DNA from: Aquibacillus rhizosphaerae
GTDB lineage: Bacteria; Bacillota; Bacilli; Bacillales; Amphibacillaceae
DNA: 64,000 bases
Direction: 5' to 3'
NCBI RefSeq assembly: GCF_030282825.1
Contig: NZ_JASTZU010000058.1
Location: forward strand, 326,453 to 390,452
Shown: one piece after another, positions 33,845 through 44,654 of the stretch
Layout of the letters: every line of letters begins with the position of its first letter
Position numbering within the stretch: the stretch's first letter is position 1
Made by a program: the position numbers and the translations under genes
Notes under the pieces: generated by a model
The model's input: the letters and a program-made list of their open reading frames with translations, nothing else
Told to the model about the DNA's origin: nothing
The model's database searches: none

Positions 33845-34660
33845 CTACAATGCTCCATATCTCTTCAAAATCTTCAGACCATAATTTTTTTGCTCGTTGA
33901 ATGACTGGCCAGCAAGCCAATCTCTAACTGTTTTACCTTTAGCAAATGATGGTTTGGAATTATAATGACCAGTAATTTTAGAATGGATACCCTTATCAAT
34001 ATCAATTACATTTTTGGTGTTGTGAATTTTAGAAGCACTAAATCCAGATTTTTTAATTTGAGATTGTTCAACAATATGATGCCAATGTTTATTATTTCCA
34101 GCTGGTCCTAAATATTTTTTTAAAGCCGGGAAAGTTTTAAACCCTTTACCCCAAACAACACCTACAACTTTGGGACCGTATTTTTTAATTGCTGCAGTTA
34201 CACCTTTTCTTATTGCAAAACCCACTATTATAGCTGGAATAACACTCGCTTCACCTACATGAGAATTAAGTTCATAAGTTTCCCCTGTTTCATTATCTAA
34301 TATTGTAGCATCAAAATCAATGTCATTTTCATGAAGTTCAATTGAGATTAATTCGAAATCATAAGTTTCTACTTCATCATCCGAGTTTGTATAAGTACCT
34401 AGTATCTCAACGCCATCTTCCTCAATGATGATATTTGTCTCTACAAATTCATCTTCATTTTCAATATTTGTTATTATAGCTATTGTCTCATCTTCAATTA
34501 CTTCTGTTATTTCAATCTCTTCAACTTCTAAGTTATCTTCAGTAGGTATGACTGCCGAAGAAAGAGCGTTCTCAGCATTGACGAATCCCGGTAAAATAGC
34601 CTGTCCGATAGTAGTCATTAAAAGAGTAAATACTATAATTTTTATCAGTTGTTTCTTCAT
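33845..34660 (-). CDS. Secreted SAR2788-like toxin with HH-type nuclease end
   Basis: Signal peptide (MKKQLIKIIVFTLLMTTIGQ, cut near residue 28), then a negatively charged presequence (about 30-135), a hydrophobic connector (ASVIPAIIVGFAIRKG) and a basic C-terminal domain (about 155-271). That domain has the HWHHIVEQ motif and NVIDIDKGIHSKITGHYN, the marks of GHH/AHH-type nucleases used as bacterial toxins. The N-terminal architecture resembles the SAR2788 group of putative toxins. It is cleaved or activated perhaps by the protease coded upstream, and blocked by the DUF2019-like protein coded downstream. All are on one strand with 11-14 bases between genes. Confidence 0.75.
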   Translation of the reverse strand: MKKQLIKIIVFTLLMTTIGQAILPGFVNAENALSSAVIPTEDNLEVEEIEITEVIEDETIAIITNIENEDEFVETNIIIEEDGVEILGTYTNSDDEVETYDFELISIELHENDIDFDATILDNETGETYELNSHVGEASVIPAIIVGFAIRKGVTAAIKKYGPKVVGVVWGKGFKTFPALKKYLGPAGNNKHWHHIVEQSQIKKSGFSASKIHNTKNVIDIDKGIHSKITGHYNSKPSFAKGKTVRDWLAGQSFNEQKNYGLKILKRYGAL

Positions 34661-34674
34661 ATTTTTTCTCCAGT

Positions 34675-35541
34675 CTATTTTAAAATAAAATCTGTAATAT
34701 TTTCTTTGAGTTCTGCAACATCATCTGTTTTTTTAATTTCATCTCTTAATAATCCCTCTGCTATTAAGCCTGATATAAATCCTACAGAAATAGAGGTTCC
34801 GTCATATAATGAATAGCTTCCTAGTTCATCGGTGCTTAAAATATCTTCACCGGGTGCTAAAAAGTCTAGCTTACCTTTAGCACTTTTTTCGGATATGCTT
34901 CCATCTTTTTTTAGTGAGCCTACTGATAGTACATCATCATATTTTGCTGGAAAGTCTGTTTCGGTACCAAAGTTATTTCCGGCAGCTGCTACAAGAATTA
35001 TTTCATTTTGGGTAGCTTCTTTTATGGAGTCCTCAAGGACGATGTTCTCTTCTTTAAAACCAAAGCTCATACTTATAATATCTACTTCTTTTTTCACTGC
35101 ATAAGCAAGTCCCTTGATAACAGCTTCAACAGAAACCTTTCCTTCATCATTAATAACCTTAATGTCTATAATCTCAACATTTTGTGACATGCCTTTAATT
35201 CCAAATTTATTATCATTACTTGCAATGACACCTGCTATAGCTGTTCCATGACCTAAAGAATCAGTTACAGGATATTTTGGACTCTCAGCATTATATTGTT
35301 TTATAACAACATCTTTTAAGTCTTCATGCTCTTTATATATGCCACTATCCAAGACTGCAATTTTGATAGTTTTGTCACCAACATAAGGACTTTTCAAAAC
35401 ATCATCAAAAAACTTGATTCCCCATGTTGTAATTTGATTATTAGAATTAGATAATAGTTCCCAGTCTTTATTAGAGTTCTTGTAGTTTCGGCTATCATGA
35501 TTAGTATCATAAAAGCGAATTGATAGGTAAATAGAAAGCAA
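34675..35541 (-). CDS. Subtilisin-like serine protease (S8), membrane anchored
   Basis: Catalytic triad visible: IAVLDSGIYKEHEDLK (Asp), DSLGHGTAIAGVIAS (His) and LYDGTSISVGFISGL (Ser), with the oxyanion Asn in AAAGNNFGT. There is a hydrophobic N-terminus, extending upstream of the TTG at 35541 (KIYLAILFFAVLLSIYL) without an in-frame ATG before a stop, so the real start is uncertain and may be defective. At 288 aa it is compact, with no prodomain or extra modules. The stop codon lies 14 bases before the toxin gene, indicating one transcript. A protease fused in operon with a toxin suggests release or maturation of it. Confidence 0.85.
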   Translation of the reverse strand: MLSIYLSIRFYDTNHDSRNYKNSNKDWELLSNSNNQITTWGIKFFDDVLKSPYVGDKTIKIAVLDSGIYKEHEDLKDVVIKQYNAESPKYPVTDSLGHGTAIAGVIASNDNKFGIKGMSQNVEIIDIKVINDEGKVSVEAVIKGLAYAVKKEVDIISMSFGFKEENIVLEDSIKEATQNEIILVAAAGNNFGTETDFPAKYDDVLSVGSLKKDGSISEKSAKGKLDFLAPGEDILSTDELGSYSLYDGTSISVGFISGLIAEGLLRDEIKKTDDVAELKENITDFILK

Positions 35542-36230
35542 TACTGCAAAAAATAATATGGCGAGATAGATTTTTTTACTGAAGAAGTATCACCTCGATA
35601 TAATTTATGTTGTTAAGCAATACAAATACTTCCTTTCTGAAAACACTGTTCTATTTGGTTGTAACAATTTTAATAATAATCTATACATTTGAATATGTAT
35701 ACTAAATTATAACAATAATTTAAATATATTCCATTTATTGAATATATTACATAATTCGGAGTCTTTGGTCCGCAACGGACCTTAGAGACAAAATGGGAGT
35801 ACCTCCCCAGATGTCAAATTGAGTTAGTTACCACATCATTCAATTATGTAAGACGTCCCCGTACTGGGCATACGTTATCCTGGCTTATTTTTTTTCACGA
35901 TTCATAAGCAATATTGATATAGTTATATAAATGCTCAGGGGAAATCTATCATTGGGGAAATAACTAAAAAAAATGATGAAAGTGACATAGTAATAGTGTT
36001 TTATTTCAAGCAACGAAATTGAAAATTTCAAATGGATAATGGCGGAAGTGGAATATTATATATAGATGGAAAAACCTTTTGTCTGTGTACTATTAGACGA
36101 TATTCCGGTTCCACCTTTATTAAAGGCGAGAAAGAAAAGTTACACTTTGTGCATAAAGAGAATACAAGTATGAGGGAAAGCCAAAATAGTTAACTACTGA
36201 AAATTGATTTAGTTAGCTATGAACTGATTG
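35542..36230. other. Noncoding region with structured segments
   Basis: No intact gene. Around 35765-35785 GGTCCGCAACGGACC forms a hairpin, and 35795-35812 GGGAGTACCTCCC another, reminiscent of an intron or riboswitch fragment but not recognised. At 36031-36192 a plus-strand frame MDNGGSGILYIDGKTF ... is clean over 53 codons and may be a relic. Confidence 0.4.
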
Positions 36231-36231
36231 G

Positions 36232-36500
36232 ATTGTCAACACTAAATCAGATAATTTTTTTGAGAGCTGTGTTTCGATATGCAATGGGACTACATAGCCA
36301 AGTGTGCCGTGCATTGGAAAACTATTGTACGATTGAATGTAATCAAAAAGTTCATGACCAAGTTGTTAAAGTGCATCCCATTTATCAATTCGATTTTTAG
36401 AATCTTAAATGTGGTTTCGGATACCGCGTTGTCATAAGGGTTCATTAAAAGAACATTCGATGTTTTAGTACATAATAAGTTCATCAATTGCGACATTAAT
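36232..36500 (-). pseudogene. IS3-family transposase end (remnant)
   Basis: The minus-strand frame near 36290-36496 reads LLMNPYDNAVSETTFKILKI and ELINGMHFNNLVMNFLITFN, the C-terminal part of an IS3-type DDE (rve) transposase orfB. A frameshift follows (...FNRTIVFQCTAHL instead of YNSFRPHGTLGY). Only the last 70 or so residues survive. The TCAACACTAAATCAG at 36235 may be the element end. Confidence 0.65.
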
Positions 36501-36512
36501 TAATCAGGTTCA

Positions 36513-36545
36513 GTTTACGAACAGTGCCTAGCACTGTTCGTAAAC
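36513..36545. repeat. 15-bp perfect inverted repeat
   Basis: GTTTACGAACAGTGC / GCACTGTTCGTAAAC with a three-base loop CTA. A strong hairpin without T-run, beside the IS3 relic. The rest of 36546-37183 shows no gene. Confidence 0.7.
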
Positions 36546-37183
36546 TATGACATTTATCGCTAGCAAACTACTCTACCTTAACTAAAAATTTGTGAGACAG
36601 GTGTGTTAGCAAATTAAACGGATTTAATCAACACCACTCCCACTTAATTCTGATAGTAGTGCTAAAAACTTTTTTTGATATCTGCAAATTAAAAAATACC
36701 ATAATATATTTCTAATATTTTATAATGCACTGCAAATATTTGTATTTTAATAAAGAAAACTCTTAGTAGCCTAATAGTGGTTTTTTTCTTTATTTCCATA
36801 ACAAAAAAGACAAAGAGTGAATTCATGAGTATCCACAAGTGCTTTACATTTTTTTCAATACTCTCTGTTAGTTTTGATATAATTGATTAATTGTTCAATT
36901 ACCAATAGATATCCAATTTTTTCACTATTTCTATATATATTGGTAATCCAATTAAAAGCGAACAAGTTTTATCATATAAATCCAGGAAAGAGATCTTTAA
37001 TGAAAATAACTAAATTTATAATGAACTGATTCGATATAGCTAACACTTTGTAAATCATCTGTATTGTGCAAAGTCACTAAGCTTTGTTTTAAATCAAAAT
37101 AAAAAGTCAGAACTTTCGTATGGACAATGTCCACATCCAAAGTTCTGACCCAATTTATAGATATTAAGTATAGAGTAATCTAA

Positions 37184-37764
37184 TTACTCCAAATTAAAAA
37201 ATACTTGTCCACCTATCATCTCTTCATAGCGAAGTTGTGCTTTTTCTCCAGCTTTTACTAAGCCAGAAATATAACCTTCTTTTTCACTACCTACATACAT
37301 TTCAAAGCTAAAATCAGGCTCGGTTACTGCATATATATCCCCACTATAAACATCTCCACTTTTACTAATCATCGTGAAATTCATCGTACCATCCATAAAT
37401 AGTGATATATCCTCTGTTTCAGATTCAACAAATTCCACTTTTGTTTTTGCTAGAACCCATTCATATCCCTCTGGAGCAGCCTCATTAAATTCATTCATTG
37501 ATTGGAGTTCCTGGTATGCTTCCTCCCCACGGATGACTTCTGTGACAGTTAAATCGAACTTAATCGCAAAAGAATCGCCTTCATCATTGTACAACTCGCT
37601 ATCTACAGTAGCTGTCTTCTGAAAAGGTACAGGGTTGCTTCTGGAACCTAATTTTGCAGTCGTTTCTTCTTGATCCTCTTCAGCTTCTGCCTCTTCTTCT
37701 GACTGTGCTTGAGTTTCTGTTTCTTCTTGTTCGTTTGCATCTTCATTTACAGCATTTTTATTCG
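37184..37764 (-). pseudogene. N-terminally truncated lipoprotein gene
   Basis: The frame is open from 37764 to the stop at 37184: SNKNAVNEDANEQEETETQA, an acidic linker, then a beta-rich domain (FAIKFDLTVTEVIRGEEAYQ ... LRYEEMIGGQVFFNLE) like the DUF4352/DUF5067 group of exported lipoproteins. Its start with the signal peptide and Cys is gone. At 37755-37770 the frame is joined to a copy of the DnaD-like gene at the shared string CGTCGAATAAAAATG, a microhomology join. The gene cannot be secreted and is dead, unless the TTG at 37594 allows a cytoplasmic fragment. Confidence 0.7.
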
Positions 37765-37878
37765 ACGCACTGAGTTATTAAGCAACATCAGCGTGTGCCA
37801 TAATAACACTGCACACGCAGGAATGTCATGAAACAGCATCCATTCTTTAAAAGCATTAAGTTCCTTTAAATAATTCAC
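37765..37878 (-). pseudogene. Truncated DnaD-like replication gene
   Basis: GTG at 37878 starts the same protein as at 47100: ELNAFKEWMLFHDIPACAVL and LLWHTLMLLNNSVRRIKML, then a stop in the lipoprotein DNA. Only the first 40 residues remain. Confidence 0.75.
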
Positions 37879-38049
37879 CGATCTACCTCCACCTTACTAA
37901 CTACTGATTCACTAGTTTGTACATGAATCCATTCATCAATTGCATCTTTTGAAAATAAAAGCTTCCTTCGCGCACCAAATCATAATTGTATCCGTGTGCA
38001 CGCCTAAATATTTCACTACATCTTTTACAGTAATCGTACAACGTTCCAT
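37875..38049 (-). pseudogene. Broken excisionase-type HTH gene
   Basis: Starts MERCTITVKDVVKYLGVHTD like the intact homologue at 47097-47300, but about 25 bases and a single base are missing (near 37965-37985), so the frame is lost before the end. Its stop overlaps the start of the DnaD-like relic. Confidence 0.75.
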
Positions 38050-38155
38050 CTTTTCATCCTCCTTTTTTTGTCTTACACTTCTATAATTGCTAGGAGCTTG
38101 GTATTAGGTGTCTATGTTGGGTGGGTTAGGTGGATTTTTTTCCTGGACCAAAAAA

Positions 38156-38199
38156 GCGAGAATTACCTGAATGGATAAGCTCCATCCAAGTAATCTCGC
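38156..38199 (-). terminator. Conserved hairpin with T-run (copy A)
   Basis: GCGAGAATTAC / GTAATCTCGC outer arms with inner AATGGA / TCCAT pairs. Five T residues follow on the minus strand. It sits upstream of the HTH gene in two copies (here and 47405-47451) and beyond the helicase gene in the third (30203-30247). Confidence 0.6.
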
Positions 38200-38417
38200 T
38201 CTATGTATCTATAATATTACTTGTTTTTTTATACAAGTGTCGATCTGCTTATTTGGTATGTTTAGTTACTCGTAATTTCTACGAAGGAATGGTGATATGA
38301 TAATATTGATAGCTAGCAATCTTTCAAAAATTTACGGCAATTTAACATACATCCTAAATGTTGTTGTATGTATCTAACTAATATAAATGTGGGGGGCTTT
38401 TTACAAAACAGAGATTA

Positions 38418-38443
38418 GGAAGCAAAGAACCGTCCCCTGCTTC
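38418..38443. repeat. Dispersed GGAAGCAGGGGACGG repeat
   Basis: Inverted copy: GGAAGCAAAGAACCGTCCCC then TGCTTC. Confidence 0.7.
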
Positions 38444-38776
38444 ATTGTAAAATGTTCGGTAATAAGTATAGCAGCTTCGTAATGCGATCTTCATGTGGAT
38501 TCCGATAGGTGATTCCGCGATCTAGTATGGAAGCATAATCTATTACCAGTATTAATGTACTTCGTAGGAAATGAAATAGTTTTGTTATGTTAATTGCCAT
38601 TCTCGCATTTGTACTCTTTACTTATAAAGCATAATTTCCCCCTATTGGACAAATAAAATATAATTATTATTACATTATATTAACAACAAACCCAATTTCT
38701 CTCGCTATCTTTTTTCAGAAAACCTTTTATTTTTATGGAACATAGAGTATAGTTGATACAAACAGAATAGAAATAA

Positions 38777-38872
38777 CTAGGGGAGTCCAATGAGTTGGGC
38801 TGAGAAAGAAACACGTTGAAGTTTCTTGACTCTTTGGACCTGATCTGGATCATACCAGCGTGGGGAAGTTAG
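38777..38872 (+). promoter_or_regulatory. TPP riboswitch (THI element)
   Basis: Shows the conserved TPP-binding parts: ACTAGGGGAGTCC, GGGCTGAGA, then TTTGGACCTGATCTGGATC and ATACCAGCGTGGGGAAG. It controls thiC. When thiamine diphosphate is bound, the terminator at 38911 forms. Confidence 0.93.
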
Positions 38873-38910
38873 AAATCTCATCATTACTTTGAATAAAACT
38901 TCTACATTTA

Positions 38911-40810
<1,900 letters not shown>

Positions 40811-40831
40811 TTTCATATGGGAGGTCATAAT

Positions 40832-40999
40832 GTGGATATCCAAGAAATTGAAGAGGAAATAAATCAATTAAAAAATCGCCTTTCTTATTTGGAGAACTGT
40901 AAGCAATATATACAGCAGAATTGTGACCATCATTTTAAAGGAAATCCATTCTACGAAATATGTAGTAAGTGTAAAAAAGTAAACGTGCTTTATTATTAG
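40832..40999 (+). CDS. Small coiled-coil zinc-knuckle protein
   Basis: 55 aa from GTG at 40832 (VDIQEIEEEINQLKNRLSYL), preceded by GGGAGG seven bases upstream. A coiled coil (residues 1-25) and then cysteines and histidines CDHHFKGNPFYEICSKCKK, a likely zinc site. A slightly longer start with ATG at 40817 would place the ribosome-binding site inside the coding region. It follows thiC by 21 bases and may be cotranscribed. Not decayed; function unknown. Confidence 0.6.
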   Translation: MDIQEIEEEINQLKNRLSYLENCKQYIQQNCDHHFKGNPFYEICSKCKKVNVLYY

Positions 41000-41181
41000 A
41001 ATATTTCTGAATAAATGATAACATTTAACAGCTAGCTGATTAATAGAATGATTTTTATTGAAGTTTAAGAGAAAAACGGTTAGAAATTGATGATATGTAA
41101 TCAAATACACAAAAGTAGTTATCCGAGAGATGACGTTGTGAAATTATAAAAATGTTTACCTCGGTACACCTTTTTTATTAC

Positions 41182-41213
41182 GGGAGAGGATATTTATCTT
41201 CTCCCTTTTCTCT
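41182..41213 (+). terminator. Rho-independent terminator after the thiC region
   Basis: GGGAGA / TCTCCC arms around a short loop, then TTTTCTCTTTC. It ends the thiC transcript about 180 bases past the small gene. Confidence 0.6.
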
Positions 41214-41344
41214 TTCTTTTAGATAACAACTGCTTGAGCTTCTCTGTATGTTGAAAAATCCTGCTATCACCTTAGTAAAATCATTTCCTTCTCAGTAAGA
41301 GTCTAATGACAATCACGCTTATTGAATTAAATATCATTTGTACT

Positions 41345-41590
41345 GCTCACATTTTCTTTCGTGAGTTATTTTTGCATACCTAAGTATGGCATCTGGCGAA
41401 CTGTGGCCTAACAATTCTTAAATAGCTACAAGTTCAGCTCCATTATTTAAAGTTAATGTTGTAAACGTATGTCTTAAATCATGGGGACTAACTTTGTCGT
41501 GCAAGCTTACCCTCTTAGCGATTATTCCTACTTCCCTTTGTTTATCACCTTTACCTATAACATATTTAATTCTAGGAGACAGTAAGTCTA
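41345..41590 (-). pseudogene. Tyrosine recombinase (integrase) C-terminal relic
   Basis: Minus-strand frame: VSPHDLRHTFTTLTLNNGAE, then ELLGHSSPDAILRYAKIT. This is the catalytic end of XerC/D-type integrases (HxLRH, LGHxS, tyrosine). One codon (Gln, in VAI.ELLGH) is now TAA, and the rest of the gene is missing. It is a dead remains of a phage or transposon. Confidence 0.75.
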
Positions 41591-41604
41591 GAATATTAGA
41601 ACAG

Positions 41605-41720
41605 AACTTAATTCTTCAAGTTTTTTGCTGTAATGAACAATTGCATTTTATCCGCTAGATCTGGATGAACCTTCCCTGACTCAACTCTTTGAATATAATT
41701 TATTCTTGGCATTTTCCACT
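41605..41720 (-). pseudogene. XRE-like helix-turn-helix relic
   Basis: The frame reads RINYIQRVESGKVHPDLADK MQLFI, like the second helix and end of an XRE repressor, cut off before and after. It lies next to the integrase relic, so both may come from one lost element. Confidence 0.4.
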
Positions 41721-41994
41721 TCGATGTTAGGGGACAAATCTTTTAAAAGCTACCACTACATCTAATAACAGTTGCTCTCCGAAATTCAAAAAAATCAACT
41801 CCTGTCAGTTTGGATTGGTAAACAAAAGATTACCCATACAAACACCAAAAATACCAACTGAGTATGGGCAGATTCTTTTTTTCTTCTTCAAAAGATCAAA
41901 CCCACGTAAAAAAAATAATTGTTAACCTAATAAATTAATGGTTGACAATTATTTTTTTAATCACTAAGCTAGTCTATGAAAAGGAGGAAGATTT
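41721..41994. other. Intergenic region upstream of bioY
   Basis: No gene. Contains the BirA operator (see 41917) and the bioY promoter. Confidence 0.5.
41917..41950 (+). promoter_or_regulatory. BirA operator of the biotin genes
   Basis: AATTGTTAACC and GGTTGACAATT are inverted with a 12-base gap, the known BirA operator form of Bacillales. The operator contains a -35-like TTGACA at its right half. When biotin is plenty, BirA-biotinyl-AMP binds here and stops bioY-bioB. Confidence 0.9.
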
Positions 41995-42597
41995 ATGCAA
42001 AAAAGAAAGCATTGGTCTCCACTGGACCTTACTATGGGAAGTATGTTTGTAGCATTGATGGCTGTCGGTGCAAATATTACATCCATAGCACCTTTTATGG
42101 TAGTTGGGGGAGTACCAATCACATTACAAACATTTTTTTCTATCCTAGCTGGACTGATGTTAGGGAGTCGTGTCGGGGCTCTGTCCATGTTTTCATACAT
42201 GATTTTGGGATTAGCTGGGGTACCTATTTTCGCTCAATTTAGAGGCGGGGCAGTTATGGCGCTATCTCCTACTTTCGGATTTATTTTATCGTTTATATTG
42301 ATTGCGTATCTAGCAGGTAAAATGGTTGAAAAAAAGCGTACTTTTCCTATGTACATTTCAGCTGCTCTAGTAGCAATGGCTATTAATTATATTTTCGGTA
42401 CAAATTGGATGTATGCTTCTTACATGCTTTGGTTTAATGCTCCAGAAGGGATTAACTATCAAATGGTTTGGTATTGGATGATTTTCCCTTTACCTAAAGA
42501 TGTTGCTCTATCTATCTTTGCTGGGGTTACGGCTCATCGCCTTGAAAAAGGTGTCATTTCCAAAAGTGCATTTCGAAATCAAAAAAAGGTTGCTTAA
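41995..42597 (+). CDS. bioY: Biotin transporter BioY
   Basis: Substrate-binding S component of a biotin ECF transporter, with about six membrane helices (AINYIFGTNWMYASYM and others). Signatures: PITLQTFFSILAGLMLGSRV (BioY consensus, about residues 41-60), followed by FSYMILGLAGVPIFAQFRGG. 200 aa is the usual length. Starts at ATG 41995 with AAAGGAGG upstream. It is the first gene after the BirA operator and is 12 bases from bioB. It can import biotin alone or with an ECF energizing module, which is not in this window. Confidence 0.93.
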   Translation: MQKRKHWSPLDLTMGSMFVALMAVGANITSIAPFMVVGGVPITLQTFFSILAGLMLGSRVGALSMFSYMILGLAGVPIFAQFRGGAVMALSPTFGFILSFILIAYLAGKMVEKKRTFPMYISAALVAMAINYIFGTNWMYASYMLWFNAPEGINYQMVWYWMIFPLPKDVALSIFAGVTAHRLEKGVISKSAFRNQKKVA

Positions 42598-42609
42598 AGG
42601 TGGGATAAT

Positions 42610-43590
42610 ATGGGGAATTGGAACTTTTTATCTGAAAAAGTGCTGGTCGGTGAAGAGCTAACGGATCAGGAAGCACACACTGTCTTAACATGTCCTGATG
42701 ATGAATTATTAGAACTATTACATAGCGCTTATCAAGTACGAAAGCATTATTACGGAAATCAGGTAAAATTAAATATGATTATTAATACAAAGTCAGGATT
42801 TTGTCCTGAAAATTGTGGTTATTGTGCCCAATCAAGGGATTCTTCTGCACCTATTCAAAAATACCGGATGATGGATAAAGATACAATTATCGAAGGAGCT
42901 AAACAAGCTGATCGCCTACAGTCAGGTACCTATTGTATCGTGGCAAGCGGACGAGGACCAACAAATCGCGAACTCAATATTGTCACCTCAGCCGTTAAAG
43001 AGATCAAAAAAAATTACGATATGAAAGTTTGCGCATGTTTAGGATTATTGAAACCTGAACAAGCGAAACAATTAAAAAACGCTGGAGTAGATCGCTATAA
43101 CCATAATATCAATACCTCTGAACAACATCATGGTAACATTACAACAAGTCATACTTATCAAGACCGAGTTGAAACTATCAATCACGCAAAGCATGCTGGG
43201 ATTTCTCCATGTTCAGGGGTGATTATAGGGATGAAGGAAAAAAATAAAGATGTCATTAAAATGGCACGTTCACTTAACGCGCTTGATGCAGATTCCATAC
43301 CAGTTAATTTTTTGCATGCTATCGATGGGACACTATTAGAAGGAACGAACGAGTTAAATCCTACTTTTTGTCTAAAGGTACTATGTCTATTTCGGTTTAT
43401 TAATCCTACAAAAGAAATTAGAATTTCCGGTGGAAGAGAAGTTAATTTAAGAAGCCTTCAACCGCTCGGTCTGTATCCTGCAAACTCAATTTTTGTAGGA
43501 GATTATTTGACTACTGCTGGTCAGGAAGGATCTAGAGATCATCAAATGATTAAAGATCTAGGTTTTGAAATTGACTATGTGACTACGTAG
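42610..43590 (+). CDS. bioB: Biotin synthase BioB
   Basis: Radical-SAM enzyme inserting sulfur into dethiobiotin. The cluster motif is CPENCGYCAQS (about residues 61-71), followed by the GTYCIVASGRGP stretch, HNINTSEQHHGNI and the late ISGGREVNLR, all usual for BioB. Length 326 aa is normal. It follows bioY by 12 bases and both are under BirA control. Other biotin genes (bioA, bioD, bioF) are not in the window. It is complete. Confidence 0.94.
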   Translation: MGNWNFLSEKVLVGEELTDQEAHTVLTCPDDELLELLHSAYQVRKHYYGNQVKLNMIINTKSGFCPENCGYCAQSRDSSAPIQKYRMMDKDTIIEGAKQADRLQSGTYCIVASGRGPTNRELNIVTSAVKEIKKNYDMKVCACLGLLKPEQAKQLKNAGVDRYNHNINTSEQHHGNITTSHTYQDRVETINHAKHAGISPCSGVIIGMKEKNKDVIKMARSLNALDADSIPVNFLHAIDGTLLEGTNELNPTFCLKVLCLFRFINPTKEIRISGGREVNLRSLQPLGLYPANSIFVGDYLTTAGQEGSRDHQMIKDLGFEIDYVTT

Positions 43591-43652
43591 AAAATTCTTT
43601 GAACAAAATAATAGGATTTGTATTTTTTTAGAATAGTTTTCTTCTAAATAAT

Positions 43653-43698
43653 AACTACAGAAGTGCTTATGTGTTATTAGCAAAGCACTTCTGTAGTT
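43653..43698. terminator. 16-bp hairpin after bioB
   Basis: AACTACAGAAGTGCTT (43653-43668) pairs with AAGCACTTCTGTAGTT (43683-43698). Both arms are perfect over 16 bp, with no T-run. Located about 60 bases past the bioB stop codon. Confidence 0.7.
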
Positions 43699-43735
43699 AC
43701 TGCTACTGAGGTTCCTCAACCATTGTTGATAAAAT

Positions 43736-44174
43736 GGCTTTGCGACGCATGCTTTACATTCTTATCAGGTTTCGCGTCGCTTCTTTGGCTTTGCGACGCA
43801 TGCTTTACATTCTTATCAGGTTTCGCGTCGCTTCTTTGGCTTTGCGACGCGTGCTTTACGTTCTTATAAGGTTTCGCGTCGCCTCTTTGGCTTTGCGACG
43901 CGTGCTTTACGTTCTTATCAGGTTTCGCGTCGCTTCTTTGGCTTTGCGACGCATGCTTTACATTCTCATCAGGTTTTGCGTCGCTTCTTTGGCTTTGCGA
44001 CGCATGCTTTACATTCTTATCAGGTTTCGCGTCGCTTCTTTGGCTTTGCGACGCGTGCTTTACGTTCTTATAAGGTTTCGCGTCGCTTCTTTGGCTTTGC
44101 GACGCGTGCTTTACGTTCTTATAAGGTTTCGCGTCGCTTCTTTGGCTTTGCGACGCATGCTTTACATTCTTATC
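43736..44174. repeat. Tandem array of 51-bp units (8 full plus 1 partial)
   Basis: Each unit begins GGCTTTGCGACGC and holds the inverted pair GCGACGC / GCGTCGC. Read on the minus strand, each gives 17 aa: KNVKHASQSQRSDAKP plus Y or D. Units 1, 2, 5, 6, 9 have CAT...CAT-type bases (catgctttacatt), units 3, 4, 7, 8 CGT...CGT-type (cgtgctttacgtt). The two changes always go together and are silent on the minus strand (His CAT/CAC, Asn AAT/AAC). The A-A-G-G order repeats every four units, so larger blocks were duplicated. Other bases differ (D/Y, K/E, S/G). The minus-strand frame continues to 44255 and to 43716, but has no start signal. Confidence 0.8.
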
Positions 44175-44255
44175 AATTAAATTTGAAATATCCAGGGATT
44201 CACTCCACATAGTTATTGATATTTGAAACACCTTATTCATTTTTAACTTAAACAT

Positions 44256-44526
44256 TAAGACTCGAGAAGTTCAAATGGGGGATGAGGAAACCCCCACCAC
44301 TGATTGAAGTTTCACTTTTTGTCTAAGGACGCTACGCCCTTCTACAAAAATTGCCTGCCATAAACACTTTGAAGTATATCCTCTTATTTGCAAATTCATT
44401 GTAGATGAAAAAGTTTGTTGTTGTCTCATATATTTTTTTAATTATTAAAATCAAGTTGTTATATTTTCGTCCGATCAATCTTCAATTAAAGAAAAAGCAA
44501 AGCGATAGTTCTCCACTTAAAATTTA
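44256..44526. other. Intergenic region, no gene
   Basis: Nothing found except a hairpin-like GGGGGATGAGGAAACCCCC near 44277. Confidence 0.4.
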
Positions 44527-44551
44527 GAAGCAACGAACCATCTCCCGCTTC
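44527..44551. repeat. Dispersed GGAAGCAGGGGACGG repeat (diverged)
   Basis: GAAGCAACGAACCATCTCCC then GCTTC; an altered copy. Confidence 0.55.
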
Positions 44552-44654
44552 TTGTAAAAGGTCTCTGATATATATGTTAAGTTAATTAATGTATTATTTG
44601 AATAAATATCATTGAGGTCAGGTAACGGTTAGAATTAGTAAACGCACTGCTACT

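Larger units (their letters stand above)
37757..38443. repeat. Segmental duplication, copy A of the cassette front end
   Basis: Shares about 690 bases with 46968-47693: the start of the DnaD-like gene, the HTH gene, its upstream region, the long hairpin at 38156-38199 with a T-run on the minus strand, and the following 240 bases. Copy A has lost bases in the HTH gene. Confidence 0.8.

Noticed and set aside
43736..44174. Array looks CRISPR-like at first sight
   Set aside because: Units are contiguous 51-bp tandem copies with no unique spacers between, and no cas genes are present.
43734..44180. Plus-strand frame across the 51-bp array (LALRRMLYILIRFRVAS repeats)
   Set aside because: Substitutions in the array change amino acids in this frame but are silent on the other strand, and no ribosome-binding site precedes it. 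It is a by-product of the repeat.
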